A stretch of DNA of 64,000 bases from Flavobacterium eburneipallidum. GTDB lineage: Bacteria > Bacteroidota > Bacteroidia > Flavobacteriales > Flavobacteriaceae. The stretch is taken from assembly GCF_027111355.2 (NCBI RefSeq), contig NZ_CP114291.2:3286001-3350000 (forward strand). The letters are read 5' to 3'. A program made the position numbers and the translations under genes. Below the pieces are notes generated by a model that saw only the letters and a program-made list of their open reading frames with translations, ran no database searches and was not told where the DNA came from. Every line of letters begins with the position of its first letter. The first letter of the stretch is position 1. Shown here in pieces: positions 1 to 8,373 of the stretch.

Positions 1-313
1 TCGGGTTTGTCTTTTTGTTATTTTACTTTTATTTGAGGTTTGTTGTCCAACATTTTCTTAAAAGCCAACAACTGTGCCAATAATTTTAAATTAACAATTA
101 ATTATATTTTTTTTGATAAATTTCATTTTCTTATAAGAAGCAAAAAAAGGACAAGATTTTAATATCTGCCCTTTTTAAACTTTAATTTGTGCCTAAAAGA
201 GCTTTAATATCAATTACGAATTACGCTAAAAGTAAGACAATTAAACACTAAAAACGTATTAGTAAATAATTGTATTTACTTACTACACTTTTATGGTAAT
301 TATTTTTGATGAT
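1..313. other. Non-coding left edge
   Basis: I see no convincing gene in this AT-rich stretch. The only structure is an imperfect hairpin at about 142-176 (AAAAAGG paired with CCTTTTT, with weaker inner pairing). It may end transcription of the leftward csbD-like unit. It could equally be the 3' flank of a gene lying to the left of the window. Confidence 0.35.
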
Positions 314-466
314 TTATAATCTTTTTCCTTGAATTATTCTCAACAAAACAGCAATAACGGCTATTACTAGAAGAATGTGAATAATTGATCCTGCGCTATA
401 AGCAAAGAATCCGATGGCCCAAAAAAGGACTAAAATAATGGCGAGGGTGTAAAGTAAATTGCTCAT
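314..466 (-). CDS. 50-residue membrane peptide, lmo0937/DUF5670-like
   Basis: A short reading frame starts at the ATG complementary to 464-466 and ends with TAA at 314-316. The product has two hydrophobic helices: roughly residues 3-22, followed by an AYSAGS turn, and residues 28-43. It ends in a basic tail (RIIQGKRL). This size, helix-turn-helix layout and basic tail match the tiny 'lmo0937 family' membrane proteins that often sit beside CsbD-like stress genes. It begins 17 nt after the stop of the lipoprotein gene and is probably the last gene of the same unit. The family has no established biochemical role. A stress-related membrane function is inferred from the neighbours. Confidence 0.75.
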   Translation of the reverse strand: MSNLLYTLAIILVLFWAIGFFAYSAGSIIHILLVIAVIAVLLRIIQGKRL

Positions 467-483
467 GTTTTCTATTTTTTTAA

Positions 484-927
484 TTATTTTTTATTGTTAA
501 CGGTTAAATCTTTTAATGCACTGCCTAATTCATCCATATCGTGGTTGAATTCTGTTTTAAATTCTTTCCAATCAGCATTTGCATCGTTTTTATAGTCTTT
601 CATTTTTGCCTTAAGTGCTTTGTTTTTTTCTTCTAAAGCGGCAATGTTTTCTTTGTACTTAGCATCCATTGAATTGCCGGTTGCTTTCATTTTGAGTTTC
701 AATTCGGCTATTCGTGCTTCATTGATGTCAATAACAGAATCTCCAGATTTTTTGAATGCTTCCCATTCTGCTGCTGTGGCTTGTTTTTTAGCTTCGATTA
801 ATTCTGTATTGGCTTCTTTTACCTTTTCGGTAGCTTCTACTTCATCTTTTGTAGCAGGCTTGCAACTTGTGAATACTGTTGTGCTAATCATTATTGATGT
901 AACGAGGATTGCGATTGTGTTTTTCAT
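484..927 (-). CDS. Helical lipoprotein in stress unit
   Basis: The 147-residue product begins with a lipoprotein signal: basic start, hydrophobic stretch, then the lipobox TVFTSC with Cys22. It should be a lipid-anchored envelope protein. From about residue 28 to the end it is rich in Lys, Glu and Ala with a regular pattern expected for a long coiled-coil-like helix, and no enzyme motif is visible. It lies 19 nt downstream of the CsbD-like gene and 17 nt upstream of the small membrane peptide, so the three are probably co-transcribed from the promoter near 1201-1238. Similar helical proteins in other bacteria are annotated only as stress-response or hypothetical. I cannot assign a molecular function. 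Confidence 0.7.
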   Translation of the reverse strand: MKNTIAILVTSIMISTTVFTSCKPATKDEVEATEKVKEANTELIEAKKQATAAEWEAFKKSGDSVIDINEARIAELKLKMKATGNSMDAKYKENIAALEEKNKALKAKMKDYKNDANADWKEFKTEFNHDMDELGSALKDLTVNNKK

Positions 928-946
928 TTCTTGAGTTTTTTGTGGT

Positions 947-1135
947 TTATAATGCTTTGATGATTTTATATAATTCTTCTTTGGTTTTGCCCAACTTCAT
1001 TTGAAGTTTAACTAACATTTCTTCTTTTTTTCCTTCTAGAAATAACAAATCAGAATCTGTTAAGGCGGCAAATTTTAGTTTCAATTCTCCTTTTTGTTGT
1101 TCCCAATTTCCGCTTATTCCTATAGTACTTCTCAT
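947..1135 (-). CDS. CsbD-like stress protein
   Basis: The 62-residue product contains the pattern typical of CsbD proteins: GNWEQQKGELKLKFAALTDSDL, here residues 9-30, then EGKKEEM and a C-terminal KLGKTKEELYK segment. CsbD proteins are small general-stress proteins of unknown mechanism, first known from the sigma-B regulon of Bacillus. No signal peptide is present, so it should be cytoplasmic. It is the first gene of a probable three-gene unit running leftward to 314. A conserved 38-nt element lies 65 nt upstream (1201-1238) and is shared with the upstream unknown gene, dps and the AraC operon. The small size is normal for the family. Confidence 0.85.
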   Translation of the reverse strand: MRSTIGISGNWEQQKGELKLKFAALTDSDLLFLEGKKEEMLVKLQMKLGKTKEELYKIIKAL

Positions 1136-1200
1136 TGTGTTTTATTTTATACTGCGAAAGCTTTTCACAATTACAAAGTTGGTTTTAATCTCAAAAAAAA

Positions 1201-1238
1201 CTGTTACATAACTTTAAGAAGAACTTACATCATTCACA
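1201..1238 (-). promoter_or_regulatory. Stress-regulon element, copy 1
   Basis: Read on the minus strand it starts TGTGAAT and contains the inverted pair GTAAGTTC and TTAAAGTTAT, ending in GTAACAG. It lies 65 nt upstream of the CsbD-like gene. This copy has the weakest left arm of the four. It is also immediately downstream of the stop of the 135-residue gene, so the csbD unit probably has its own promoter. Confidence 0.65.
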
Positions 1239-1243
1239 GATTA

Positions 1244-1651
1244 TCACTTTGAGATTGCAGTTTGATTGCTAACATATTTTTGCATCAGTTCTTCTAAAGA
1301 TTTGTAGTAATCCTGTAGAACTTTGAGATTGATTTTAGGATTTTCTACATTCGGAACGGTAATAGGCATTTCTAAAGCGTATTTTGACAGTTCAGGAAAT
1401 TGCTCTTTTATTTTCATTGTAATTTTTAAAATAGCATCATTTATCTTTTTTTCAGCTTTACTAATAAAGGCATCGTTCTTTATTAAGCCCAAATAATTTC
1501 TGTTTTCTTTAAGCATTGGCTTGTAATCATAAAGATTCTTTTCTTGTGGCTTTACAGAACATCCGCTTGCTTTTGTATAGTATTGCTCTAATTGATTGTC
1601 AACAACAGCTTTTTTATTTTCGACAGTTTTTACATTATTTTTCATATTCAT
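1244..1651 (-). CDS. Unknown 135-residue protein in stress cluster
   Basis: The product has no signal peptide or membrane segment and should be cytoplasmic. It is rich in Lys, Glu and Asn and looks mostly helical. A Met at residue 3 (MKNNVK) is an equally possible start. I do not recognise a family: there is no nucleotide-binding, metal-binding or catalytic motif, and Cys31 is single. Copy 2 of the shared element lies 109 nt upstream and copy 1 directly follows its stop, so it appears to be a separate transcript of the same regulon as csbD and dps. A stress-related role is inferred from that context only. Confidence 0.6.
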   Translation of the reverse strand: MNMKNNVKTVENKKAVVDNQLEQYYTKASGCSVKPQEKNLYDYKPMLKENRNYLGLIKNDAFISKAEKKINDAILKITMKIKEQFPELSKYALEMPITVPNVENPKINLKVLQDYYKSLEELMQKYVSNQTAISK

Positions 1652-1760
1652 TTTTTATTTTGATTGATAAAATCTTTCGCCTTTTTGCAATTTTGTGTTT
1701 TTGTATCTTCACAAACAACTAATTTACTGCGATATAAAATTAATCCTCTGAAGATAGAAT

Positions 1761-1798
1761 CTGTTATACAACTTTTTAAATAAGTTATACTATTCACA
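1761..1798 (-). promoter_or_regulatory. Stress-regulon element, copy 2
   Basis: On the minus strand it reads TGTGAATAGTATAACTT, a short spacer, then AAAAAGTTGTATAACAG. The arms TATAACTT and AAGTTGTA form an imperfect inverted repeat. It lies 109 nt upstream of the unknown 135-residue gene. Confidence 0.65.
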
Positions 1799-1821
1799 CT
1801 TACAATTATTTGCACAAAAAA

Positions 1822-1848
1822 GTGGCTGCCTTAAAAAAAGACAGCCAC
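1822..1848 (-). terminator. Terminator of dps
   Basis: A GTGGCTG/CAGCCAC stem encloses an A/T-rich loop. On the minus strand it is followed by a run of T. It lies 41 nt after the dps stop and should end that transcript. Confidence 0.85.
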
Positions 1849-1889
1849 CAAACTAACTACTAACTAAACGACTCTTTGTTGGCTAAATA

Positions 1890-2363
1890 TTAACCTAAAT
1901 ATCTTCTCAAAACCCAAGCAATTGTTTCGTGTTGCTGTAATATACCTGTAAGCAAATCAGCAGTTCCTGCATCGTGATTTTCTTCATCAGATTTGTCTAT
2001 ATCTTTTCTTAATTCGGCAATTACAGTTTCATGATCGGCTAATAATTCAGAAAGCATTGATTTTTGAACAGGGTATTTATTTGGATTTTCTTTGATTCGA
2101 GTAAGTTTTGAAAACTCATTCATGGTTCCAATGGTTTTTCCGCCTAATTTACCAATGCGTTCTGCAACTTCGTCGATAATAAGTTCTAATTGGGTGTATT
2201 GCTCTTCGAATAGTTTATGCAATTCCATAAAACTAGGTCCAACTACGTTCCAATGAAATTTTCTGGTTTTGACATACAAAGTCATTTCGTCTGATAAAAC
2301 AACGGAAAGCAAATTGGTTGCTTTCTCTAAATTTTTCTCGGTAATTCCAATTTTTGGCATCAT
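1890..2363 (-). CDS. dps: Dps ferritin-like DNA-protection protein
   Basis: Dps proteins form 12-subunit cages that oxidise and store iron, using up hydrogen peroxide and protecting DNA during stress. The 157-residue length is normal. Ferroxidase residues of the inter-subunit site are visible as His37 (KFHWNVVG), His49 (ELHKLFEEQ), Asp64 and Glu68 (DEVAERI). The spacing of 12, 15 and 4 residues is the same as H31, H43, D58, E62 of Listeria Dps. There is no Lys-rich N-terminal tail, so direct DNA binding through such a tail is doubtful. ATG codons are available at residues 1 and 2. The shared stress element lies 116 nt upstream and a strong terminator follows, so it is probably a single-gene transcript. 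Confidence 0.95.
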   Translation of the reverse strand: MMPKIGITEKNLEKATNLLSVVLSDEMTLYVKTRKFHWNVVGPSFMELHKLFEEQYTQLELIIDEVAERIGKLGGKTIGTMNEFSKLTRIKENPNKYPVQKSMLSELLADHETVIAELRKDIDKSDEENHDAGTADLLTGILQQHETIAWVLRRYLG

Positions 2364-2479
2364 AATATTTCTTTTAAGTATTGTTTCGAATTTCGATTAA
2401 CCAACTGATAATTATCAAAAACACAATCAACAGTTCTTGGTTTTCAATATTGTAAAATTCGAAAAAACTAAAGACGAAA

Positions 2480-2517
2480 CAGTTACATAACTTTTAACAA
2501 AAGTTATATCATTCACA
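2480..2517 (-). promoter_or_regulatory. Stress-regulon element, copy 3
   Basis: This is the best copy. On the minus strand it reads TGTGAATGATATAACTTTT, a short gap, then AAAAGTTATGTAACTG. The arms ATAACTTTT and AAAAGTTAT form a 9-bp inverted repeat. It lies 116 nt upstream of dps. Confidence 0.7.
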
Positions 2518-2572
2518 CCTTTTGATTTTAAGGCTATTTTTTATTCTTTTCATAACTTTTAAAAACAAAAAA

Positions 2573-2592
2573 AGCTGTCTAAAAAGACAGCT
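2573..2592 (-). terminator. Terminator of L,D-transpeptidase gene
   Basis: A perfect AGCTGTCT/AGACAGCT stem with a 4-nt loop is followed on the minus strand by seven T. It lies 22 nt after the stop at 2615. Confidence 0.88.
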
Positions 2593-2614
2593 CTAGATTT
2601 ATAAAAAAAAGGGT

Positions 2615-4285
2615 TTATTTGCCAAAAATTTCATTTTCCAGCTGATGATCTAAATTATAAATATCATTCCTAAAATTTAATTCCCCATTACTATCTACCC
2701 AAGAAGTGAAATAGACAATATATACGGGTACTGTGGGTTTTATTCGAATGCCAAATTCTTTATCCGAATTTAAAATTTCATCCACCTTTTCTGTTGTCCA
2801 AGCAGTATCTTTTCGAAGAAAGTGTAGCAATAATTTTTTAGGATTCTCCACTCGAATACAGCCGTGACTGAAAGCTCTTTTGGATTCATTAAAAAGACTT
2901 TTGGACGGTGTGTCGTGCAAATAAATGCTGTATTGATTGGGAAACAGAAACTTCATTTTGCCTAAAGCATTATTTTTACCCGGTTTTTGTCGGATGATAA
3001 AAGGAACCCCTTTTTTGTATTTGTCCCAATTTATACTCGAAGAAGAAACCACTTTATTGCCCCAAACAATTTCCATATTACTGTTTTGGATATAATTTAG
3101 ATTCCTTTTGATGTGCGGAATAATCTCTTTCATGATGATACTATTAGGAACATTCCAATACGGATTGAGTACAATTCGGGAAATATTGCCATGAAAAATA
3201 GTAGTTCGATTTACATTTTTCCCTACCACTACATTAGTTGTCCATGAAGGCTTATTATTTTCAATAACGTGCAACTTAAATTCGGGAATGTTTACCAATA
3301 AATACTCGCTTTCCATTTGAACAGGAACCCATCTCAAACGTTCTAAATTCACCATGATTTGTTTGATTCTGAAATCGATTGGTTTGTTTAATTCGGTAAT
3401 GGTTTGCTGGTTCAATTTACCGCTTTCTCGCAACCCCATTCGATGCTGAAAATTTTTGACAGCTTTTTCTAATTCGGCTGTATAAAGAAGTGTAGTGTCG
3501 CTTTCTTTTAAATCTTTAGTCAAAAACAAATGCTGTTTTACGGCTCTTAAACAAGAATCGGTTTCGGTAACGGACAATAATTTTTTGTCGGTTGTTACAA
3601 TTGGAAAATCTCCTTTTTTGGCTATTTTTCGATACTCTCGGAGTTTTTCTTTCAGTCGAACATAATACTGATTGACGGGTTCGGCAATACTATCGCCTTT
3701 ACCCAAAACGACCAATGAATCCAAAAGTGCTTGATAATTTTTCTTTTTTCGAGGAATAAACCATTCGAGTTCGTGGGGATTTTTATCAATACCACCATAC
3801 ACTTCTTTGGAGTATTTGAAGAAAGTGGTGGTAAGTAATAATTCTAATTCTTTATTGCGATTTCCGTTAACACTGGTTGGCTTTTTATCAGCCGAAGCGA
3901 GCGCAATGAGTGAATCTAACTGAACATTGACAAAGGTTTTACTGTCAAAATCGGCACTGTAATTTTGTATTTTACTATAAAAAATAGGAACAGCTGCCGT
4001 CATTCCTTTTTTATTGAACCAAGCAAATTGGTATTCTCTATTTTTATAAAATTGATAAACTTCCTTTTTGATGGAGTCATTTTCGGGAAAAGCCTTGAAA
4101 TAGGAATTCAAAGCAGCTTCGTCCAGCACCAAATCGGAATAATTTTGTTTGGTAAAAATGGTAGTTTCTAAATTCTCTCTTTCTTTTTTGTTGCAAGCCG
4201 ATAGCAGAATAAGAAACAGTATCAGGATGATTTTACTTTTGAATGCTAACTTAAAAACAGATGCAATAGTACTATTTGAACGCAT
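2615..4285 (-). CDS. L,D-transpeptidase lipoprotein (YkuD, YcbB-like)
   Basis: L,D-transpeptidases make 3-3 cross-links in peptidoglycan or attach proteins to it in the periplasm. The 556-residue protein has a lipoprotein signal ending LLSAC (Cys31). A long N-terminal region resembles the scaffold of YcbB-type enzymes, with a peptidoglycan-binding-like helical segment at about 240-305 (NFQHRMGLRESGKLNQQT). The catalytic YkuD domain spans about 325-510. Its active site is seen as His457 (YLHDTP) and the SHGCIRV motif with His474 and nucleophile Cys476. It has its own terminator. It lacks the shared stress element in the 130 nt upstream, so inclusion in that regulon is not supported. The YcbB-like call rests on domain order and length. 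Confidence 0.9.
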   Translation of the reverse strand: MRSNSTIASVFKLAFKSKIILILFLILLSACNKKERENLETTIFTKQNYSDLVLDEAALNSYFKAFPENDSIKKEVYQFYKNREYQFAWFNKKGMTAAVPIFYSKIQNYSADFDSKTFVNVQLDSLIALASADKKPTSVNGNRNKELELLLTTTFFKYSKEVYGGIDKNPHELEWFIPRKKKNYQALLDSLVVLGKGDSIAEPVNQYYVRLKEKLREYRKIAKKGDFPIVTTDKKLLSVTETDSCLRAVKQHLFLTKDLKESDTTLLYTAELEKAVKNFQHRMGLRESGKLNQQTITELNKPIDFRIKQIMVNLERLRWVPVQMESEYLLVNIPEFKLHVIENNKPSWTTNVVVGKNVNRTTIFHGNISRIVLNPYWNVPNSIIMKEIIPHIKRNLNYIQNSNMEIVWGNKVVSSSSINWDKYKKGVPFIIRQKPGKNNALGKMKFLFPNQYSIYLHDTPSKSLFNESKRAFSHGCIRVENPKKLLLHFLRKDTAWTTEKVDEILNSDKEFGIRIKPTVPVYIVYFTSWVDSNGELNFRNDIYNLDHQLENEIFGK

Positions 4286-4417
4286 ATTTATTATTTTACG
4301 ATTAGACTTGGATGGATTCCTTGGTTAAAATTACTATTTACCTTTGATTTATCTGTAAAAAATATTTTTTTATTTGGATTTTAATTTCCCAAGTTCTTAA
4401 ATAATAGTGTTTTATAT

Positions 4418-4867
4418 TTACATTCTATCCATATACCAACTCAATTCTTTTTCCATTTTTTTGTATTGAAAAATGGTCGTAATAATTTTTTGCAAACGCA
4501 TAAAAGCGGTTTCACTTTTGACAACATAATCAAAAGATTTGTGGTGCATACAGTTGATAGCCACCTCTATTTTATCCTGTGACGATAGCATTATTACGGG
4601 AATATCCTGATTGAAAGCTTTTATTTTATCTAGTGTTTCTAGACCATTCATAGCCGTTTTTTCAATACCATCCAGATGATAATCCAGAATAATCACGTCT
4701 GGCTCGTGGGACAAATTTTCTAGACAAAGCTCGCCCGTGGCATAGGTTTCGATGCTGTAACCTTCTTCGGTAAAATCGGCATGCTCGGTAAATTCTATTT
4801 CTAATGCTTTCAAAAACAAGGCATCATCATCGACCAAGAATAGTTTTATTTTATTTTCATTTTTCAC
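4418..4867 (-). CDS. Single-domain response regulator
   Basis: The 149-residue product is a lone receiver domain. It has the acidic pocket VDDD near the start, the phospho-acceptor Asp62 (VIILDYHLDG), a Ser/Thr switch position (MLSS) and Lys117 in the VVKSE motif. There is no DNA-binding or enzymatic output domain, only a short helical C-terminus, so it probably acts by protein contact. The start codon overlaps the stop of the hybrid kinase by 4 nt (ATGA type), indicating translational coupling. It may accept phosphate from the kinase's HPt domain, although a lone receiver could also compete for phosphate. No terminator is evident after it. Confidence 0.9.
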   Translation of the reverse strand: MKNENKIKLFLVDDDALFLKALEIEFTEHADFTEEGYSIETYATGELCLENLSHEPDVIILDYHLDGIEKTAMNGLETLDKIKAFNQDIPVIMLSSQDKIEVAINCMHHKSFDYVVKSETAFMRLQKIITTIFQYKKMEKELSWYMDRM

Positions 4868-7509
4868 GATACAGTATTTTTAATAAGGTTTAATTCTATT
4901 TCTAGCTCTTCGCAAGCTTGCTGGCAAACGGTTTCGAGTTCAACAACCATTTTTGCCGTTTCGTCTGTAAATTGATTGGCATTAATGGCGTACTGTATTT
5001 TTTTTGCTATTTGTTCTAAATCGGGACTCATTCCCATTATCGAAAAAGACGGAATCAGTTTGTGCACCGAAGCGCCTAATAATTCCCAATCTTTGTTGGA
5101 AAGACTTTGTTTCATGGCTACAATTAGAGGTCTTGTTTGCTGGAGAAAAATAGTGATCATTTCGACCATCAATTTCGAATTGGATTTGGTTCGAATTTTT
5201 AAATAATCCAAATTTGTAACTTTTGTTTTTGGGCTTTTGGGTAGCTTTTTGACTGTTTTAGAATTTCTTTTATTTTTTATAGCACTTATAATTTTACTGT
5301 ATAATAAGCGTTCGTCAACTGGTTTGGCAATATAATCGTTCATACCAACAGCTTTGCATTTGGCTAAATCAACGGTGGTTACATCGGCAGTTAAGGCAAT
5401 AATTGGAATGTCTAATTTTAATGTATTTCGAATGTATTCTGTGGCATCAAATCCATTCATGATAGGCATTTGCAAATCCATCAAAACCACATCATAAGTT
5501 TCGCTTTGAAGTTTTTCGATGGCTATTTGACCATTTTCGGCAATAGCCCGTTCAAAACCAAAATCATCCAAAAGCGTTTTCATCAGCAGTTGATTCAGTG
5601 GCATATCTTCGACCACTAATATTTTTATATTTTTAATTTCGGTTTCTAATGCAACTAATTCGGTTTCGTTTTCAGCTGCTTCATTGGTTTTCAGAAAACG
5701 CAGTACGAAACTAAAAGTAGAGCCTTCTTTGATAGTACTTTTTACACTTACCGTTCCGCCTTGTGGCTCGACCAGTTGTTTGACGATGGCTAAACCTAAA
5801 CCTGTTCCGCCGTATAATCTAGAAGTTCCGCTGGTAGCTTGCTGAAAATCGTCAAAAATAGTATCAATTTTACTTTCGTGAATTCCTATTCCTGTGTCGG
5901 CAATAGCAAATTCGACTGTAACACTTTCTTCGTCTTCTTTGAGCAGCTGGACGCTAACCGTAATTTTTCCTTTAGAAGTAAACTTTATGGCATTGCTTAC
6001 TAAATTTAAAATAATTTGGTGCAAACGAACGGGATCGCCCAGTAATACTTTGGGAATTTTAGCATCATATTCTGTAACTAATTTTAGGTTTTTTTCCTGA
6101 ATTTTTGTTTCAAAAATGTGTAACATTGCCGATATGGAAGCCGATAATTTGAAAGGCACTTTCTCGAATGTCATTTTTCCTGCATCTACTTTTGCTAAAT
6201 CTAGAATATCATTTATAAGCACAATCAAGGCATCACCACTCATTTTTATGGCCGACAAATATTCTTTTTGTTTCTCTGTCAATTCGGTTTTCAAAACCAC
6301 TTTGGTAAATCCGATAATGGCATTCATCGGGGTTCGAATTTCGTGACTCATATTCGACAAAAACTGTTGTTTTGCTTTTACGGCATTTTCGGCAATTAGT
6401 GTGGCTGCTTGAGCATTTCGCTTTTCACCTTCGGCAATTTCGGTGGCGAGTTCGGCAAAAATTCTAGCCTCGATCAATTCAGTGGCAATTCTTTTTTGAT
6501 CAGTAACATCTCTTGCCACAATTACTACTCCCATAACATTTTGCTGTTCGTCTTTATAAACCGAACCATTACACAAAACATCAGTTAGCTTTCCGTCTTT
6601 ATGACGCAAAGTAAGCGGAGAATCGGCAACCGAACCTTTATCAAAAACTTCTTCATAGACTTCGCGTGCAATTTGAGGTTCAGTAAAATAATCAAAAAAA
6701 TAAGAACCCGTTAAAGCTTCTCGCTCCATACCTGTAATTCTTACTAATGCTTGATTCATATCCATAATTTTACCCGTAACACTGATGGTAACCAATGGGT
6801 CGAGGCTGGCTTCGATAAGACTTAAAGAGTATTGAGACGCTATTTTTTGATCGGCTGTATCAATTTCCAAAACGCTCTGTTTTACTTTTTGGTTGTTGAT
6901 GATGAGTACAACAAAAATAAAAATGGCAACCAAAAAAATGAGTAGCAATAAAAAAAGTAATCCCGAAAATTGATTGCTATTTTCGTTTTCTATTTTACGA
7001 ACTTTCAACAATCCGAATTGCTCGTTATTAATAGCATTAATACTATTTCTTATTTTGTCAGTAAGAACTTTGCCTTCTTGAATAATAGCTTTTTTTTGAA
7101 GATTATTCAATAAAACAGGTTTCTCATTGGTTACATATTTTTCTATCAAAACCAACCTTTGAGTCAATGATTGATTTAAAACCTCAATTCTATCTTGCTG
7201 TCTTTTACTATCTTTAGTAAGCAATACCAAATGGTCTATATTAGTGTTGGTCTTGGATTTGAACTTGTTATAAGGTTCTAAAAATTGAGCATCGCCTGAT
7301 AGCAAATAACCACGAAAACCAGTCTCGATAGTAAGAACATCTAACAAAACCTCATTGCTCTTGCTAATTACCTCTTGAGTGTGAATTAATTTTTTAGTAA
7401 CAGCTTTGTCTTTTTGATTATTCAAGTAAAAAATAGCCAAAACAGTACTCAATAAGATTGCGGAGAGAATATAAAAAAGGAACGCTTTTTTTTCGAAAAT
7501 GAATTTCAT
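4864..7509 (-). CDS. Hybrid sensor histidine kinase (CHASE3-PAS-HK-REC-HPt)
   Basis: This 881-residue inner-membrane kinase contains a full phosphorelay. The order is TM1 (about 10-29), CHASE3 sensor domain (about 35-175, with ETGFRGYLLSG), TM2 (about 183-205) and PAS domain (about 225-345). Next come HisKA with phospho-acceptor His389 (SHEIRTP), HATPase (N box LVSNAIKF, G boxes DTGIGI and GGTGLGLAI) and receiver domain (about 627-745, Asp678 in LMDLQMP). A C-terminal HPt domain follows, with His816 (SVHKL). It starts 20 nt after the AraC-type gene and overlaps the response regulator by 4 nt. The operon is preceded by the shared stress element. The signal sensed by CHASE3 cannot be read from sequence. 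Confidence 0.95.
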   Translation of the reverse strand: MKFIFEKKAFLFYILSAILLSTVLAIFYLNNQKDKAVTKKLIHTQEVISKSNEVLLDVLTIETGFRGYLLSGDAQFLEPYNKFKSKTNTNIDHLVLLTKDSKRQQDRIEVLNQSLTQRLVLIEKYVTNEKPVLLNNLQKKAIIQEGKVLTDKIRNSINAINNEQFGLLKVRKIENENSNQFSGLLFLLLLIFLVAIFIFVVLIINNQKVKQSVLEIDTADQKIASQYSLSLIEASLDPLVTISVTGKIMDMNQALVRITGMEREALTGSYFFDYFTEPQIAREVYEEVFDKGSVADSPLTLRHKDGKLTDVLCNGSVYKDEQQNVMGVVIVARDVTDQKRIATELIEARIFAELATEIAEGEKRNAQAATLIAENAVKAKQQFLSNMSHEIRTPMNAIIGFTKVVLKTELTEKQKEYLSAIKMSGDALIVLINDILDLAKVDAGKMTFEKVPFKLSASISAMLHIFETKIQEKNLKLVTEYDAKIPKVLLGDPVRLHQIILNLVSNAIKFTSKGKITVSVQLLKEDEESVTVEFAIADTGIGIHESKIDTIFDDFQQATSGTSRLYGGTGLGLAIVKQLVEPQGGTVSVKSTIKEGSTFSFVLRFLKTNEAAENETELVALETEIKNIKILVVEDMPLNQLLMKTLLDDFGFERAIAENGQIAIEKLQSETYDVVLMDLQMPIMNGFDATEYIRNTLKLDIPIIALTADVTTVDLAKCKAVGMNDYIAKPVDERLLYSKIISAIKNKRNSKTVKKLPKSPKTKVTNLDYLKIRTKSNSKLMVEMITIFLQQTRPLIVAMKQSLSNKDWELLGASVHKLIPSFSIMGMSPDLEQIAKKIQYAINANQFTDETAKMVVELETVCQQACEELEIELNLIKNTVS

Positions 7510-7529
7510 AATACTTTTAAAAAATTAAT

Positions 7530-8105
7530 TTAGGCTTTTGCATTACCTATTTCTTCTAATGGACTTCTTCTTTTGTCTTTCAATTGTTTGAAATGCGAAG
7601 GCGAAAGGCCCGTTACTTTCTTGAACTGACTTGACAAATGCGCAACACTGCTATAGCCCATTTTCCAGGCAATTTCAGTAATATTGTGTTCGCCATAAAT
7701 AATTAATTCTTTGATGCGTTCTGTTTTATGAGAAATGATAAAATGCTCGATCGTAGTTCCTTGTACTTCTGAAAATAAATTAGACAAATAAGTATAATCG
7801 TGATTCATTTTTTCGCTTAAATAATCCGAAAAATTAATTTTTATTACTTCGTCGGAATAATGCACCATTTGTATAATGATATTTTTAATTTTCTCGATCA
7901 ACATCGATTTTTTGTCATCCATTAATTCGAGTCCTGACTCAAGCAAATTGGCTTTAAGTTGCAGTCTTTGCGACATAGAAATATTCTCCATAATATCGAC
8001 TTCGCCTAAATCGACAACTATAAAGTGTAAACCAAGTTTTTTTAATTCTTCTTTTACGGCCATTTTGCAACGATTGCTGACCATGTATTTAATGTATAAT
8101 TTCAA
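7530..8105 (-). CDS. Small AraC-type regulator with ferredoxin-like N-terminus
   Basis: The 191-residue product carries an AraC/XylS DNA-binding domain at about 85-180. The two helix-turn-helix units are seen as NITEIAWKMGYSSVAHLSSQFKK and the end signature TGLSPSHFKQL. The first 60-70 residues (MVSNRCKMAVKEELKKLGL, then VDLGEVDI and SGLELMDD) look like a compact beta-alpha-beta fold similar to HMA-type domains, but only a single Cys is present. This short form is widespread in Flavobacteriia and differs from sugar-sensing AraC proteins. It is the first gene of the AraC-kinase-response regulator operon. The shared element lies 51 nt upstream, so it may be autoregulated. It is a natural candidate for the protein that binds that element; this is inference. 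Confidence 0.85.
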   Translation of the reverse strand: MKLYIKYMVSNRCKMAVKEELKKLGLHFIVVDLGEVDIMENISMSQRLQLKANLLESGLELMDDKKSMLIEKIKNIIIQMVHYSDEVIKINFSDYLSEKMNHDYTYLSNLFSEVQGTTIEHFIISHKTERIKELIIYGEHNITEIAWKMGYSSVAHLSSQFKKVTGLSPSHFKQLKDKRRSPLEEIGNAKA

Positions 8106-8156
8106 ATTATTTTATTTTTTTAGATGATGTAAAGGTCGAACGATTCGAGAGATAAC

Positions 8157-8194
8157 AACTTGTGTAACTTTAGATAAAAGTTGTATAATTCACA
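8157..8194 (-). promoter_or_regulatory. Stress-regulon element, copy 4
   Basis: On the minus strand it reads TGTGAATTATACAACTTTT, a short gap, then TAAAGTTACACAAG. It lies 51 nt upstream of the AraC-type gene. The flanking bases GTGACAATC on the upstream side resemble GTGATAATC beside copy 1, which extends the similarity between these two copies. The rest of 8195-8373 shows nothing I can name. Confidence 0.65.
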
Positions 8195-8373
8195 GATTGT
8201 CACTTTTGAAGGTGATTTTAAATTTGGAATTTATACTAAAAGGAAGGTATAAAATGAATCTTTTTTGGTAAGGTACGAATTAAAGCAGCATCACAAGACT
8301 AGTTTACTGATTTTAAATACTATGATTCAAAAACAGACACTCGTTTATTTGACAGCTTTTAATCAAAAAGTAA

